From: Dehalococcoidales bacterium
GTDB taxonomy: Bacteria; Chloroflexota; Dehalococcoidia; Dehalococcoidales; UBA2162
Assembly (NCBI GenBank): GCA_020343555.1
Contig: CP070800.1
Coordinates: forward strand, 2,208,116 to 2,272,115
Length of the DNA stretch: 64,000 nucleotides
Direction: 5' to 3'
Position numbers and translations under genes: made by a program. Under the pieces are notes generated by a model. It ran no database searches and was not told the origin of the DNA. It saw only the letters and a list, made by a program, of their open reading frames with translations. Numbering within the stretch: position 1 is the stretch's first letter; each line of letters opens with the position of its first letter. Below are positions 1-10,080 of this stretch, one piece after another.

Positions 1-404
1 GCCGTTACGTCTTTTCGTAACTCAATAACAGCCGTGATATTATCGTTCTCATCACGGAGAGGAAAGGCTGTAATCTTAAAATACTTAATTGCATCGGGGA
101 ATGAGACAGGATGAATAACAGTTGCCTGTTTACCCTTCTCTACTACTCTTTTCAGGAGGCAATCCCAGAGAGGTTCGCTGCAAGGATCCTTTCTATTATA
201 GAGTACATCGTAGCAGTGTCGACCAATGGGAGATTCTTCTCCCTCATGGACTCTATTACGAAGCACCGAATTAGTATAAATAATTCTATGTTCAGTACCG
301 ATGATGACTATTTCGTCTTCAATAGCGTCGAGGATATCCTGGAGTATTACCTGTAGACCGGTACTTTGGTTATACTTTTGTACCGTGCTTTCAGCACTTT
401 CCAT
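1..404 (-). CDS. PAS-domain sensor protein, 5' part (runs off the window)
   Basis: Reading the minus strand from an ATG at 404 gives 134 codons open to the window edge, so only the N-terminus is visible. Residues from about 18 form a PAS fold: a helix with LQDILDAIEDEIVII, then HRIIYTNS, then a segment of the form GRHCYDVLYNRKDPC with a following PLWDCLLKRVVEKG, then FKITAFPLRDENDNITAVIEL. This Cys-rich PAS variant is common at the start of sensor kinases and sigma-54 activators in anaerobes. The output domain lies outside the window, so kinase versus regulator cannot be decided. A small plus-strand ORF at 111-356 is its antisense shadow. Confidence 0.75.
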   Translation of the reverse strand, partial: MESAESTVQKYNQSTGLQVILQDILDAIEDEIVIIGTEHRIIYTNSVLRNRVHEGEESPIGRHCYDVLYNRKDPCSEPLWDCLLKRVVEKGKQATVIHPVSFPDAIKYFKITAFPLRDENDNITAVIELRKDVT

Positions 405-435
405 ATTTTTAACCTACCACTGTAATCCTGAGTTC

Positions 436-464
436 AAAGTATCTCAATCAATACCATATGTCAA
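436..464 (-). promoter_or_regulatory. Probable promoter of the PAS gene
   Basis: On the minus strand a perfect TTGACA (459-464) is followed after exactly 17 bases by TACTTT (436-441), about 30 bases upstream of the ATG at 404. The -35 box is ideal and the -10 weak, so a sigma-70-type promoter is likely but unproven. Confidence 0.45.
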
Positions 465-593
465 TGAGTAAAAACCCCTATATAAATATTAATCTCATCC
501 GAATGGAAAATCGCTTGATGCGAGCATATAAGAACAACAACTTTATTAAGGGTTTTACCTAATGTGTCGTTGTTAATAACCAGTAAATACCCT

Positions 594-627
594 GAGTGGA
601 ATTGCCAGGACACTGGCAATTCCACTC
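594..627. other. Perfect 15-bp inverted repeat
   Basis: GAGTGGAATTGCCAG (594-608), a 4-base loop GACA, then the exact complement (613-627). It lies between the divergent PAS gene and the apbE-rnf operon. There is no T-run on either side, so it is not a classic intrinsic terminator. It could be an RNA hairpin in a leader or a regulator site. Bases 632-854 between it and the next element hold nothing I recognise apart from a run of eight C at about 741. Confidence 0.5.
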
Positions 628-854
628 GTATTCGTCCTTTGAGTGTTAGTCTCTAACTCTCAGATTCGGCTTGTTATTCCTTGTCAATCTTTTCCTTACT
701 CTGTGGTTCGGTTAGAGGATTTAGAAGAACTTCGGAAGATCCCCCCCCATATTATTTGAATATCCCGTAGTGGTCGATACTTCCAGAAACACAAAAGGAT
801 TGGTACTTTATTGACCTTTCGAGGACAATGCATCAAGCCCGGAGGAATTGAGTA

Positions 855-884
855 ATGACAGGCATGGAATCTGAATGGATATAG
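855..884 (+). other. Possible 9-codon leader ORF before apbE
   Basis: CGGAGGAATT is followed at good spacing by ATG at 855, which opens a 9-codon reading frame (MTGMESEWI) ending in TAG at 882-884. The ribosome site is better than that of the ATG at 892. It may be a leader peptide or chance; nothing in the peptide suggests attenuation. Confidence 0.2.
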
Positions 885-993
885 TGCTACAATGCTTAAA
901 GAGTCTTCTATGTCATTATTCCATTATCGAGGAAATCAAGAATCACCGAAATGTGAGTACTCACAACTATCTGGGACTTCAAGGATCAACGCA

Positions 994-2010
994 TTGAAGA
1001 AATATTTTGCTACAATCTTGTCATTCCTGTTACTTCTCATAGTTGTGCTGACGCCTGCAAGCTGTACTGAAGAAAAACTGGAAAGATTCGAGGACACTCG
1101 GTCTCTTATGGATACGTTTGTTACTGTTGTCATCTATTCGAATCAGGATACCGCTTTGGAAACTATCGATTCAGCGTTCGTTCGCATGGAGGAAATTGAA
1201 ACCATCGCGACGACCTGGGACAGTAAAGGAGAGGCTTATCGGTTGAATGAGACCGGGCACCTGGATAATCCGTCTGAAGAACTTCTTGAGCTGATCAAGC
1301 TTTCTCTCGAATATAATGATATCACCGATGGCTGTTTCGATATTACCGTCCAGCCGTTACTCGATCTCTGGCAATACAATCCCGATGCCGAAACACAGTT
1401 CTGGGAGCTGGATAAGTCGGATCAACTATTGGCTATCGATGATGCGATGAGTTTGGTTGGAAGTGATCGTATTGTTTTAAACGGCGATTCCATCAGATTG
1501 GAAGAAGGTAGTAGTATTACTCTCGGGGGAATTGCCAAGGGTTACGCAGCCGATGAAGCCCTTAAAACGCTTAAAAGCCTGGGTATCAAACATGCCCTGG
1601 TAAACGCAGGGGGTGATATAAGGACGCTGGGAACAAAGCCGGGTGGTGAAGGTTGGGGGATTGCACTCGTCAATCCTGATGATACGACCCAGAGCCTTGC
1701 CAGTTTTGTAGTGAAAGGTCAGGCTGTCACTACTTCCGGTAATTATGAACGTTATTTCAACCCTGAGAAATCTGCACATCATATTATTGATCCTAAAACC
1801 GGCTTTTCTGCCGATGCGTGTATTAGTGTTACTATTATTGCGGAAGACGGTGTCCGGGCTGATGCACTGGCAACCGGAGTATTCGTTCTCGGTCCCCATG
1901 AAGGTATGGATCTTGTTGAAAAACTTGATGATGTAGAGGTGTTGATAGTCGATACATCCCGAGGTATCTATCGTTCTTCCGGACTGTCAAAGTACCTGGT
2001 TGAAGAGTAA
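994..2010 (+). CDS. apbE: FAD:protein FMN transferase (ApbE), lipoprotein
   Basis: ApbE-family flavin transferase, which attaches FMN through a phosphoester to a Thr of target proteins, here most likely RnfG and RnfD, whose genes follow. Family signatures seen: DTFVTVVIY near the start, the GGIAKGYAAD segment, the NAGGDIR segment, and DACISVTIIAEDGVRADALAT with the Mg-binding Asp/Thr region. An upstream ATG at 892 extends the frame but has no ribosome site. I prefer TTG at 994: it has AAGGA 8 bases upstream and yields a textbook lipoprotein signal (KK, then a hydrophobic stretch, then TPASC with the lipid-attached Cys at residue 24). The product would sit outside the cytoplasmic membrane, where the RnfG flavin domain lies. 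It ends 5 bases before rnfC. Confidence 0.92.
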   Translation: MKKYFATILSFLLLLIVVLTPASCTEEKLERFEDTRSLMDTFVTVVIYSNQDTALETIDSAFVRMEEIETIATTWDSKGEAYRLNETGHLDNPSEELLELIKLSLEYNDITDGCFDITVQPLLDLWQYNPDAETQFWELDKSDQLLAIDDAMSLVGSDRIVLNGDSIRLEEGSSITLGGIAKGYAADEALKTLKSLGIKHALVNAGGDIRTLGTKPGGEGWGIALVNPDDTTQSLASFVVKGQAVTTSGNYERYFNPEKSAHHIIDPKTGFSADACISVTIIAEDGVRADALATGVFVLGPHEGMDLVEKLDDVEVLIVDTSRGIYRSSGLSKYLVEE

Positions 2011-2015
2011 AGAAA

Positions 2016-3350
2016 ATGGAAATTTCGAGTATAATTTTGAAAAAGAAAAAAGCGTCAACCGGTATCCAGATTGACCATAACAAAATTACTGCGCGTAGTC
2101 CCGTTGAGGTTCTGCCATTACCTGAAAAAGTGATCCTGTCCATGCAGCAGAATATCGGTGCCGCCTGTTCACCGGTTGTGAAAAGAGGTGATAAGGTTCT
2201 CGCCGGCCAGAAGATAGGTGATTTCGACGGATTCGTAAAATCTCCGGTTCATGCGTCTATTTCAGGTGAAATATCCGGACTGACCCGTCTGGTTAACCCT
2301 CCTACCGGCCAGCCTGTGGAAGGAGTGATTCTTACTTCGGATGGCGAAGATACCCATGTTGATGTCGAACCAAGGCAAGATCTTGACTCTCTTTCGAATG
2401 AGGAAATACTTGGAAAGATAGGTGAATGCGGACTTGTTGGACTCGGTGGTGCTACTTTTCCCACCCGTGTTAAATTATCCCCCTCTGCTGATATTAAAAT
2501 CGATACCGTGATCCTTAATGGATGCGAATGCGAACCGTGGGTCACCTCTGACCACAGAGTAATGCTGGAATACGGTGCGAAGGTACTCTCAGGACTTAAC
2601 ATCATAAGGAAATTGCTATCACCTGATAATATCTATATAGCTATTGAAGACAATAAACGGGATGCTATCGAACATCTTGAAGGTCTGATACAGATGATGA
2701 GTTTCAAAGGTATTTTCAATATAGTACCGTTGAAATCCACCTACCCGATGGGCGGTGAAAAGGTACTGACCGAGGTGATTTTAGGCAGACAAGTACCTAT
2801 CGGAGGGCTGCCTACCGGTGTAGGTACTATTATCCAGAACGTCAGTACTGCCAAAGCAATCCATGACGCAGTACTCGAAAACAAACCATATATTGAAAAA
2901 ATTGTTACGGTGACCGGAATGGTCAAGAATCCGAAAAACCTGCTGGTCAGAATCGGTACACCAATAATCGACCTGATCGAGTATTGCGGCGGAATGGAAG
3001 ACTCGGCTAACGAGGTAATCATGGGCGGCCCGATGATGGGCATCTCTCAGTTCGATCTCAATTTCCCTGTTACCAAGGGCACTAACTGTATCCTCGTTAA
3101 GAAAGGAAGACATATTCGGGAACACGACTGCATACGTTGCGGTTCATGCCTGGATGTTTGCCCGATGCATCTTATGCCTACAAATTATGTAAAATATGTC
3201 AAAGCTGGATTATATGACGATTGTTCAAAAGAATATATCGAAGATTGTTTCGAGTGCGGCTGCTGCAGTTATTCCTGCCCCGCGAATATCCCGATAACAC
3301 AATACATCAAGGTTGCCAAGAGTGAAATAAACAAGAGGAGAGCCAGGTAA
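2016..3350 (+). CDS. rnfC: Rnf complex subunit RnfC
   Basis: Peripheral NADH-binding, FMN-containing subunit of the ion-pumping ferredoxin:NAD+ oxidoreductase. The 444-residue protein has the barrel-sandwich N-terminus (GDKVLAGQKIGD, SPVHASISGEI), the Rossmann-like Complex I 51-kDa region with GLGGATFPTRVK and NGCECEPWVT, and a C-terminal pair of [4Fe-4S] motifs (CIRCGSCLDVCP and CFECGCCSYSCP). The length matches clostridial RnfC. Its stop overlaps the rnfD start (TAATG), so the two are translationally coupled. Confidence 0.96.
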   Translation: MEISSIILKKKKASTGIQIDHNKITARSPVEVLPLPEKVILSMQQNIGAACSPVVKRGDKVLAGQKIGDFDGFVKSPVHASISGEISGLTRLVNPPTGQPVEGVILTSDGEDTHVDVEPRQDLDSLSNEEILGKIGECGLVGLGGATFPTRVKLSPSADIKIDTVILNGCECEPWVTSDHRVMLEYGAKVLSGLNIIRKLLSPDNIYIAIEDNKRDAIEHLEGLIQMMSFKGIFNIVPLKSTYPMGGEKVLTEVILGRQVPIGGLPTGVGTIIQNVSTAKAIHDAVLENKPYIEKIVTVTGMVKNPKNLLVRIGTPIIDLIEYCGGMEDSANEVIMGGPMMGISQFDLNFPVTKGTNCILVKKGRHIREHDCIRCGSCLDVCPMHLMPTNYVKYVKAGLYDDCSKEYIEDCFECGCCSYSCPANIPITQYIKVAKSEINKRRAR

Positions 3351-4303
3351 TGACCTCTGTGAAGGAACTACTGGTTTCACCAGGACCACACCTGTGGAGA
3401 GAAACATCCATAAACAGGATAATGTATATCGTGATTCTCACTCTGCTATTGCCTGCCGGAGCAGCGGTTTATTACTTTGGCGCCCGGGCTATATTTCTGA
3501 TCCTCGGCTGTGTATTAGCGGCAGTAGCGACTGAATATGGTGTAAAGAAACTAAGGAAGCGACCCTTCCGCATGGATGGAAGTGCGATCATTACAGGATT
3601 ACTGCTGGCACTGATACTCCCTTCTTCGCTGCCTGTCTGGATGGCAGTGGTCGGTTCGGTATTTGCTATCGCCATCGTCAAGGAAGCGTTCGGCGGACTT
3701 GGTCATAATATATTCAACCCGGCCCTTGGCGCCAGGGCGTTTCTCGCTGTTTGTTTTCCGGTTGAAATGACCACCTGGATATTACCTACCGGATTCTCTC
3801 CCGATGCTGTTACCACCGCTACTCCTCTGAGTGAACGATTTGTCTGGGAAGGCAGTAAATCTTCTCTATACGGTGATATGCTGGTGGGCAATACAGCCGG
3901 TTCGCTTGGGGAAACATCGGCTCTCCTTATAATCATCGGTGGAATCATTCTTATCATGCTTAAGTTGATCGACTGGAGGATACCACTTACGTATATAGGG
4001 ACGGTTGCCCTGTTCACTCTGATTCTCGGCGAAGATGTATTATACTATCTTCTATCCGGTGGTCTGATGCTGGGAGCCTTTTTCATGGCGACTGATTACA
4101 CTACTTCCCCTCTCACTCGGCGGGGTAAGGTAGTCTTCGGCATCGGTGCTGGTATTATTACCACGATAATTCGGATATATGGAGGTATGTCTGAAGGAGT
4201 ATGTTTCTCAATACTGTTTATGAATGCTGCGACACCCCTGATAGACAGGTATCTTAAGACAAAACCTTATGGACTGGTGAAGAAAGCAAAAAGTGAAGCT
4301 TAA
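3350..4303 (+). CDS. rnfD: Rnf complex subunit RnfD
   Basis: Integral membrane subunit (317 residues, about nine hydrophobic segments) of the NqrB/RnfD family. Family landmarks are the GHNIFNPALGARAF loop and TTATPL (Thr158), which corresponds to the Thr that carries covalent FMN in RnfD, consistent with the apbE gene at the head of the operon. The ATG overlaps the rnfC stop by one base, and its own end overlaps rnfG by 11 bases. Confidence 0.95.
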   Translation: MTSVKELLVSPGPHLWRETSINRIMYIVILTLLLPAGAAVYYFGARAIFLILGCVLAAVATEYGVKKLRKRPFRMDGSAIITGLLLALILPSSLPVWMAVVGSVFAIAIVKEAFGGLGHNIFNPALGARAFLAVCFPVEMTTWILPTGFSPDAVTTATPLSERFVWEGSKSSLYGDMLVGNTAGSLGETSALLIIIGGIILIMLKLIDWRIPLTYIGTVALFTLILGEDVLYYLLSGGLMLGAFFMATDYTTSPLTRRGKVVFGIGAGIITTIIRIYGGMSEGVCFSILFMNAATPLIDRYLKTKPYGLVKKAKSEA

Positions 4304-4841
4304 TATAAGAGAACTATATCCGATAATATTTATCACGCTGGTTGTACTTATATCTATCAGCCTTTTAGCGTTTACGGATCATATCACTGAAGCAAAACGT
4401 GAAGAACAGAGAGATCTGAGAATAACGAACATGCTTTCCGATATGTTCCCTGAATTAAGCCGTTATGAACTGGTAGATGAGATATACTTGATATACGATG
4501 ATGGAGACATAGTTGGATACGCTTATATAGCTCAAGGTAAAGGTTATGGTGGCTTTATCGATATCCTGGTTGGACTGGAAGACGAGAATACAATCAAGGG
4601 AATTAACATCGTCAGGCATACTGAAAGTCCCGGGTTAGGCGCCAGGATAAGCGAGGATGGATACCGGGATCAGTATCTCGATCTCGATATTGCTGATTCC
4701 AGGATGAATTTCGATGGTGGAAAGATCGACTCAATCACTGGGGCCACAATCAGTTCTGAAGCGGTAGCCGATGCCGTAAGGACTACCGCCCTTGAGAAAG
4801 TACAAGAGTTATTTGGTAAGGGAGATGATCAGGACGAGTAA
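4293..4841 (+). CDS. rnfG: Rnf complex subunit RnfG (FMN-binding)
   Basis: One N-terminal membrane anchor (residues about 9-27) and an extracytoplasmic FMN-binding domain. DSITGAT at 146-152 is the ApbE flavinylation motif, with Thr152 the predicted FMN carrier. GTG start at 4293 inside the end of rnfD; the C-terminus overlaps rnfE by 17 bases. 182 residues is normal for RnfG. Confidence 0.95.
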   Translation: MKLNIRELYPIIFITLVVLISISLLAFTDHITEAKREEQRDLRITNMLSDMFPELSRYELVDEIYLIYDDGDIVGYAYIAQGKGYGGFIDILVGLEDENTIKGINIVRHTESPGLGARISEDGYRDQYLDLDIADSRMNFDGGKIDSITGATISSEAVADAVRTTALEKVQELFGKGDDQDE

Positions 4842-5445
4842 ATTCTGGGAAGAACTGGCTAAAGGGATAATTATCTCAAATCCCGTATTTGTCCTTGCTC
4901 TGGGTTTGTGCCCGGCGCTTGCCGTTAGCGGCAATCTTGATAATGCCCTGGGTATGAGTGCCGGTGTCCTCTTCGTTCTCCTGGGTTCGAATATCATTAT
5001 ATCTTTGATCAGGAATTTTGTCCCTGACATAGTAAGAATTCCCGTTTTTATCGTAATAATAGCGACTTTTGTTACCATCATCGGTCTCCTGTTTGAAGCT
5101 TACGTGCCCACTCTTTACGATTCTCTCGGGATTTATCTTCCCCTTATCGTTGTCAACTGTATTATCCTTGGCAGGGCTGAAGCATTCGCTTCACGGAATC
5201 GTATCCTGTATTCGATAGCCGACGCTATTGGCGCCAGCATCGGTTTTATGCTTGCGCTGGTTATGATAGCATTCTTCAGACAGATACTTGGCACCGGGGG
5301 TCTCTCTGTTTTCGGGGTGGAATTATTCACCCTTCCGGTACTTGGAGAACACCCGATGTTATTCTTCATCCTTCCGCCGGGAGCCTTCCTTGTGATAGGT
5401 CTTCTCCTGGCTTTATTCAGACAATTGGGGGTGCTTAAAGATTGA
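4825..5445 (+). CDS. rnfE: Rnf complex subunit RnfE
   Basis: Six-helix membrane subunit of the RnfA/RnfE (NqrD/NqrE) family, recognised by FWEELAKGIIISNPVFVLALGLCPALAVS and by LPLIVVNCIILGRAEAFASRN in the second inverted half, where conserved Cys residues bind the membrane-embedded Fe-S centre with RnfA. I use the ATG at 4825, which begins at the family's usual N-terminus. A TTG at 4792 would add 11 residues without family support. Confidence 0.95.
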   Translation: MIRTSKFWEELAKGIIISNPVFVLALGLCPALAVSGNLDNALGMSAGVLFVLLGSNIIISLIRNFVPDIVRIPVFIVIIATFVTIIGLLFEAYVPTLYDSLGIYLPLIVVNCIILGRAEAFASRNRILYSIADAIGASIGFMLALVMIAFFRQILGTGGLSVFGVELFTLPVLGEHPMLFFILPPGAFLVIGLLLALFRQLGVLKD

Positions 5446-6020
5446 GTGAAAACCTTTTTGTATTATTCGTCACGATGGCGTTGATAAATAATTTCATACT
5501 CGTCAGGTTCCTTGGTCTTTGCCCGTTTTTCGGAATTTCCAAGAATATCGGGAACGCAATAAGTATGGGCATAGCAGTCACTCTTGTCATGTTGATCGCT
5601 TCCGCTATCACGTGGCTGATTAACAACTTTGTACTCATTCCATATGACATCGGGTACATGAACATCGTGATGTTCATACTGGTTATCGCCGTTATGGTAC
5701 AGATAGTAGAAATGGTCATAAAGAGGACTAACCTTACTCTTTATAACGCTCTCGGCATCTACCTCCCGCTTATTACTACCAATTGCGCAGTACTCGGTAT
5801 TGCGCTAATTAACGAACTGGGAGGATATTCTTTCCTCGGCAGCGTTGTTGCGGCACTGGGTGCCGGGATTGGTTTCTCCCTGGTATTGATAATCATGTCC
5901 GGAATCAGGGAAAGGCTGGAAATAGCAGATATACCCAGAGCTTTGAAAGGCTTACCGATCGCGTTCCTTGTTGCCGTTTTACTCAGCCTGACATTCATAG
6001 GGTTCGGAGGTATTGTGTAA
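5442..6020 (+). CDS. rnfA: Rnf complex subunit RnfA
   Basis: Six-helix partner of RnfE with the inverted topology. NNFILVRFLGLCPFFGISKN and YLPLITTNCAVLGIALIN carry the conserved Cys residues of the intramembrane Fe-S site. The start is TTG within a TTGA overlap with the rnfE stop, a clear translational coupling. 192 residues is the usual length. Confidence 0.95.
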   Translation: MSENLFVLFVTMALINNFILVRFLGLCPFFGISKNIGNAISMGIAVTLVMLIASAITWLINNFVLIPYDIGYMNIVMFILVIAVMVQIVEMVIKRTNLTLYNALGIYLPLITTNCAVLGIALINELGGYSFLGSVVAALGAGIGFSLVLIIMSGIRERLEIADIPRALKGLPIAFLVAVLLSLTFIGFGGIV

Positions 6021-6860
6021 ATGGCTGTTACGATCATTGTACTGGTAATTATCGGACTTGCTCTTGGAGTATTGATATATGTGGCTAACCTGGTTATCCC
6101 TCAGAAAGTAAAAGGTCTTGGGAAGATAGATGAGATTTCAGCTTTATTACCCGGCGCTAACTGTGGTGCCTGCGGTAATCCAAGCTGCTATGGTTATGCC
6201 AGGCTATTAAGTGGGGATGCCGAGTATATATCCAAGAATCCATGTACTCAGATACTCGGTGATGTTGAGGTTCTCCAGCAACTTGAGGATGTTCTCGGGA
6301 TTAATATCGATTCTTCGGATATTGCACGTAAGTCGGTAATTCGCTGTAACGGTAAATCTGAACTGGTATATGATTACTCGGGAGTTACCACCTGTAAAGG
6401 TGCTGCCCAGTTACTCAGAGGATATAAAAAATGCGCGTATGCCTGTCTCGGTCTTGGCGACTGTGTAGCTATCTGTCCTCACGATGCAGTTAACATTGAT
6501 TCCGAGAAAGGAATAGCTGTCATTGACCAGGAAAAATGTATCGGATGCGGCTTGTGCGTAACGGAATGCCCTCAGAATATGATAGATCTCATCTCACCGC
6601 AAACAAAAGTCGTCTTACTCTGTAATTACCAGACATTGAGAGATCTGCCGGGTAGAGAAAAATGTGAATCCGGCTGTATACACTGCCGGAAATGTCTCAA
6701 TGCCTGTGAATACGAAGCTATAACTTTCAACAAGGAACGAGGTATACCAGAGTTCGATGACGATAAATGCGTTCTATGCCGTAAATGCATAGAAGAATGT
6801 CCTCCCTCCTGTTTGGCCGAGTTTTCTCATGTAGGCACATTACAACAAACTGCAGCCTAG
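6021..6860 (+). CDS. rnfB: Rnf complex subunit RnfB (polyferredoxin)
   Basis: Electron-entry subunit accepting electrons from ferredoxin. It has an N-terminal membrane helix (about 3-25), the RnfB Cys domain (NCGACGNPSC, later Cys in NPCTQIL), and four further ferredoxin-type Cys clusters: C-LGLGDCVAICP, CIGCGLCVTECP, CIHCRKCLNAC and CVLCRKCIEECP. The start directly abuts the rnfA stop. This completes the C-D-G-E-A-B order typical of Clostridia and Acetobacterium-type Rnf operons. Confidence 0.95.
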   Translation: MAVTIIVLVIIGLALGVLIYVANLVIPQKVKGLGKIDEISALLPGANCGACGNPSCYGYARLLSGDAEYISKNPCTQILGDVEVLQQLEDVLGINIDSSDIARKSVIRCNGKSELVYDYSGVTTCKGAAQLLRGYKKCAYACLGLGDCVAICPHDAVNIDSEKGIAVIDQEKCIGCGLCVTECPQNMIDLISPQTKVVLLCNYQTLRDLPGREKCESGCIHCRKCLNACEYEAITFNKERGIPEFDDDKCVLCRKCIEECPPSCLAEFSHVGTLQQTAA

Positions 6861-7010
6861 TTGGTTAAAGCTTATTTAATAATTGCGGTGCATCCCGTCT
6901 TTTTGTCTTGGAACTGAAACAACGGATCATATAATTTTTTGGTAATTATACACTCTTAAGTTATCTGTGATAGCATAGAATATCACGCGCAAAACAGAGC
7001 TGCTTTCACT

Positions 7011-8300
7011 ATGACTAATCTATTCGACTTTATTAAAAGAAAAACCCAGGGTATCTTTTTTGGTTGGTGGATAGTAGTCTCAGGTTGCATATTACAAACT
7101 CTGCACTCCGGTCTGCTTGGTCAGGGATTTACAGTCTATTTTCTACACCTCCAGGAAGAGTTTGGCTGGAGTCGTACCCTTCTAAGCACCGGTTTTTCCC
7201 TCAGCAACATTGTTAATGGCGTACTGGCACCTTTTGAAGGATGGCTTTCCGACCGATTTGGACCTCGCAGACTGGTATTGACCGGCATGGTAATGCTTGG
7301 AGCCGGTTTCATGTTCTTAAGCAGCGTTCAATCTATCGTGTCGTATTTCCTTGCTTTCGCATTGATCGCCTGTGGAGCCAGTCTTGGTGGATATTTACCT
7401 ATATCTATTGCCGTCCTGAACTGGTTTGTCCGGAAACGCAGCATGGCGCTGGGCATCGCTTCAGCCGGTCATGGATTGGGCGGCCTGGTCGTGTTGGTAG
7501 TAGCATGGAGTGTTGTTAATAACGGATGGCGACCGACAGCCCTTGTTTCCGGCATTGCCATACTTGTAATTGGTACTATCTGTGCACTTTTTCTTCGCCA
7601 GCGTCCTGAAAAATACGGCTACCTGCCTGATGGGGATAGACCTGCATCAGGTAAATCTCGTACACAGGAAACTCAAGCACAAATAACCGACTCGGATATG
7701 GATCTGCAAAGTGCTGATGACTTCACAATACAGGAAGCAATAAAATCAAGGTCATTCTGGTTGATAGCAGCAGGGCATGCTTCTGCTGTCTTAACCATCT
7801 CTGCCGTTTCGCTTCACCTGGCTCCTCACCTTGTTCAGCGGATGGATATGTCCCTGGAAACCGCCGGCTCTATAGTAAGTTTGCTGCTATTCATGTCTAT
7901 TGTCGGGAGGATAGCAGGGGGTGTTTTTGCGGATCGTGTGGATAAGCGGTGGCTGCTCGTAGGAAGCATGATATCCCACACTATTGGCCTGCTGCTGCTC
8001 GCAAACGCAACCACCATGTTCCAGATAGTCCTGTTTACGATATTCCACGGTATAGCCTGGGGGGCAAGGGGGCTCATTCAGAATTCTATACGCGCTGAAT
8101 ACTTCGGTCGAAAGGCAATCGGTTCTATCCTGGGAATTGCATCTATTCCTGTTGTGATAGCGATCGTTGTATCACCGATCTTCACCGCCTGGCTTGCTGA
8201 CCTGAACGGCGACTACCATTTTGCATTCTCTATCCTGGCCGCTTATACCGCTGCCGGTACATTATTTTTCGCGTTCGCTAAAAAGCCCGTACGAGATTAA
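7011..8300 (+). CDS. MFS transporter, oxalate/formate antiporter-like
   Basis: A 429-residue, twelve-helix major facilitator protein. GWWIVVSGCILQT at the N-terminus, the GWLSDRFGPRR loop between helices 2 and 3, and GVFADRVDKRW in the matching position of the second half are typical of the OFA/monocarboxylate branch. Likely substrate is a small organic acid; the sequence cannot say which. It stands alone after the rnf operon (150-base gap, no clear terminator) and has no good ribosome site. It converges with the next gene with one base between stops. Confidence 0.85.
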   Translation: MTNLFDFIKRKTQGIFFGWWIVVSGCILQTLHSGLLGQGFTVYFLHLQEEFGWSRTLLSTGFSLSNIVNGVLAPFEGWLSDRFGPRRLVLTGMVMLGAGFMFLSSVQSIVSYFLAFALIACGASLGGYLPISIAVLNWFVRKRSMALGIASAGHGLGGLVVLVVAWSVVNNGWRPTALVSGIAILVIGTICALFLRQRPEKYGYLPDGDRPASGKSRTQETQAQITDSDMDLQSADDFTIQEAIKSRSFWLIAAGHASAVLTISAVSLHLAPHLVQRMDMSLETAGSIVSLLLFMSIVGRIAGGVFADRVDKRWLLVGSMISHTIGLLLLANATTMFQIVLFTIFHGIAWGARGLIQNSIRAEYFGRKAIGSILGIASIPVVIAIVVSPIFTAWLADLNGDYHFAFSILAAYTAAGTLFFAFAKKPVRD

Positions 8301-8301
8301 G

Positions 8302-8826
<525 letters not shown>

Positions 8827-8878
8827 GTTATCCTCCTGTCATATACATGTCACATAAACACGATACCTTTTGTAAGAA

Positions 8879-10045
8879 TTATCTCCGTTTCGTCAGCACA
8901 TCATATAATGCTTCGGAAAGGCGACGGTTCCGAGGTTCCAAGAAATGCGGACCGTTCCCCATCTTGTTCATTACATATGCCCAGCTCATCCTGGCATCAA
9001 GGTCCATCACCATCATCGAACCGCCGGCTCCACCCCAGGAAAAAGATCTCTCGTTGGGACTTAACGGTCGTTCCGGTGTATTCAATTCGACTCCCAGTCC
9101 CCACCGTATCAATGTGTTGAGAACAAGGTCGATTCCGTTTGTCTGTTCTTCTATCATCCTGTTGATCGTTTCCATAGTGAGGAATCGTATACCGTCAAGT
9201 TCACCGCCGCATGCCATAACCGCTCCTATCCTGGCCATCGCATGGGCATTACCGTGTCCGTTTGCTGCCGGTATCTCAGCACGGCGCCAGCCGGGAGTAT
9301 TTACAACCGTATGATCCAGAGGTTGATTCAGTCGTACTTTACCGCGGATAGTATCAGGGTCGAGTTCCTCATATCCCGAATCACCTGGTTTCACCGGTGG
9401 TGGCGGTATCATCTCTGCAACCCGGCTGTCATATTCTTCCGGTAATCCGATAAAGAAATCGGCGTCCAGGGGTACGGCAATTTCATCACGAAAAAAGGTT
9501 CCTATTGTCTTTCTGGTGATACGTTTCACCAGTTCGCCAAGTAGATACCCCATGGTTAAGCCATGGTACCCACTCTGTGTTCCCGGCTCCCAGAGCGGCT
9601 CCTGTGTTGCCAGCATTTCTACAATGTATTGCCAGTCATATAGATTCCCAGGCGTTACTGTTTCACTGAAACCCGCCAGGCCGGACGAATGACTGAAGAG
9701 GTATCGCACCGATATTGCTTCTTTGCCGTTCTGAGCAAATTCGGGCCAGTATTTCGCTACCGGAGAGTCAAGATCAAGCCGTTTCCTGTCTACCAGCATC
9801 AAGGCACATATCGTGGTCATTACCTTGGTGGACGACCAAACATTGACTATCGTGTCACGTTCCCACAGCCGGGTTTTCGCTTCATCGGCATACCCTCCCC
9901 AGATATCGACAACAAATTCGCCGTCTATCGTTGCTGCGAATGAAGCACCGCATTCCATTCCCTGTTTGAAATTTTCTGCAAATGCTTCCTTGACAGGCGT
10001 AAAATTGTCTTCACAATAACCATGAACCTGTATATCTTCACTCAT
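8879..10045 (-). CDS. Serine hydrolase, class C beta-lactamase/esterase fold
   Basis: 388 residues of the beta-lactamase-related family (EstB-like). The nucleophile motif SSTK is at 71-74, the second catalytic motif is Tyr160 in SGYHG, and HSSGLAG is the family loop near 119. The third motif is WGGAGG instead of KTG, as in esterases rather than true lactamases. No signal peptide, so a cytoplasmic esterase or amidase of unknown substrate is likeliest. It lies 94 bases downstream of the selenoprotein gene with a terminator between. Confidence 0.85.
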   Translation of the reverse strand: MSEDIQVHGYCEDNFTPVKEAFAENFKQGMECGASFAATIDGEFVVDIWGGYADEAKTRLWERDTIVNVWSSTKVMTTICALMLVDRKRLDLDSPVAKYWPEFAQNGKEAISVRYLFSHSSGLAGFSETVTPGNLYDWQYIVEMLATQEPLWEPGTQSGYHGLTMGYLLGELVKRITRKTIGTFFRDEIAVPLDADFFIGLPEEYDSRVAEMIPPPPVKPGDSGYEELDPDTIRGKVRLNQPLDHTVVNTPGWRRAEIPAANGHGNAHAMARIGAVMACGGELDGIRFLTMETINRMIEEQTNGIDLVLNTLIRWGLGVELNTPERPLSPNERSFSWGGAGGSMMVMDLDARMSWAYVMNKMGNGPHFLEPRNRRLSEALYDVLTKRR

Positions 10046-10080
10046 CTCGATTCAACCCCCTATGATACTCGCGATAAAAC

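Noticed and set aside
111..356. 81-codon plus-strand ORF
   Set aside because: It is antisense to the PAS gene on the minus strand, whose translation shows a clear domain.
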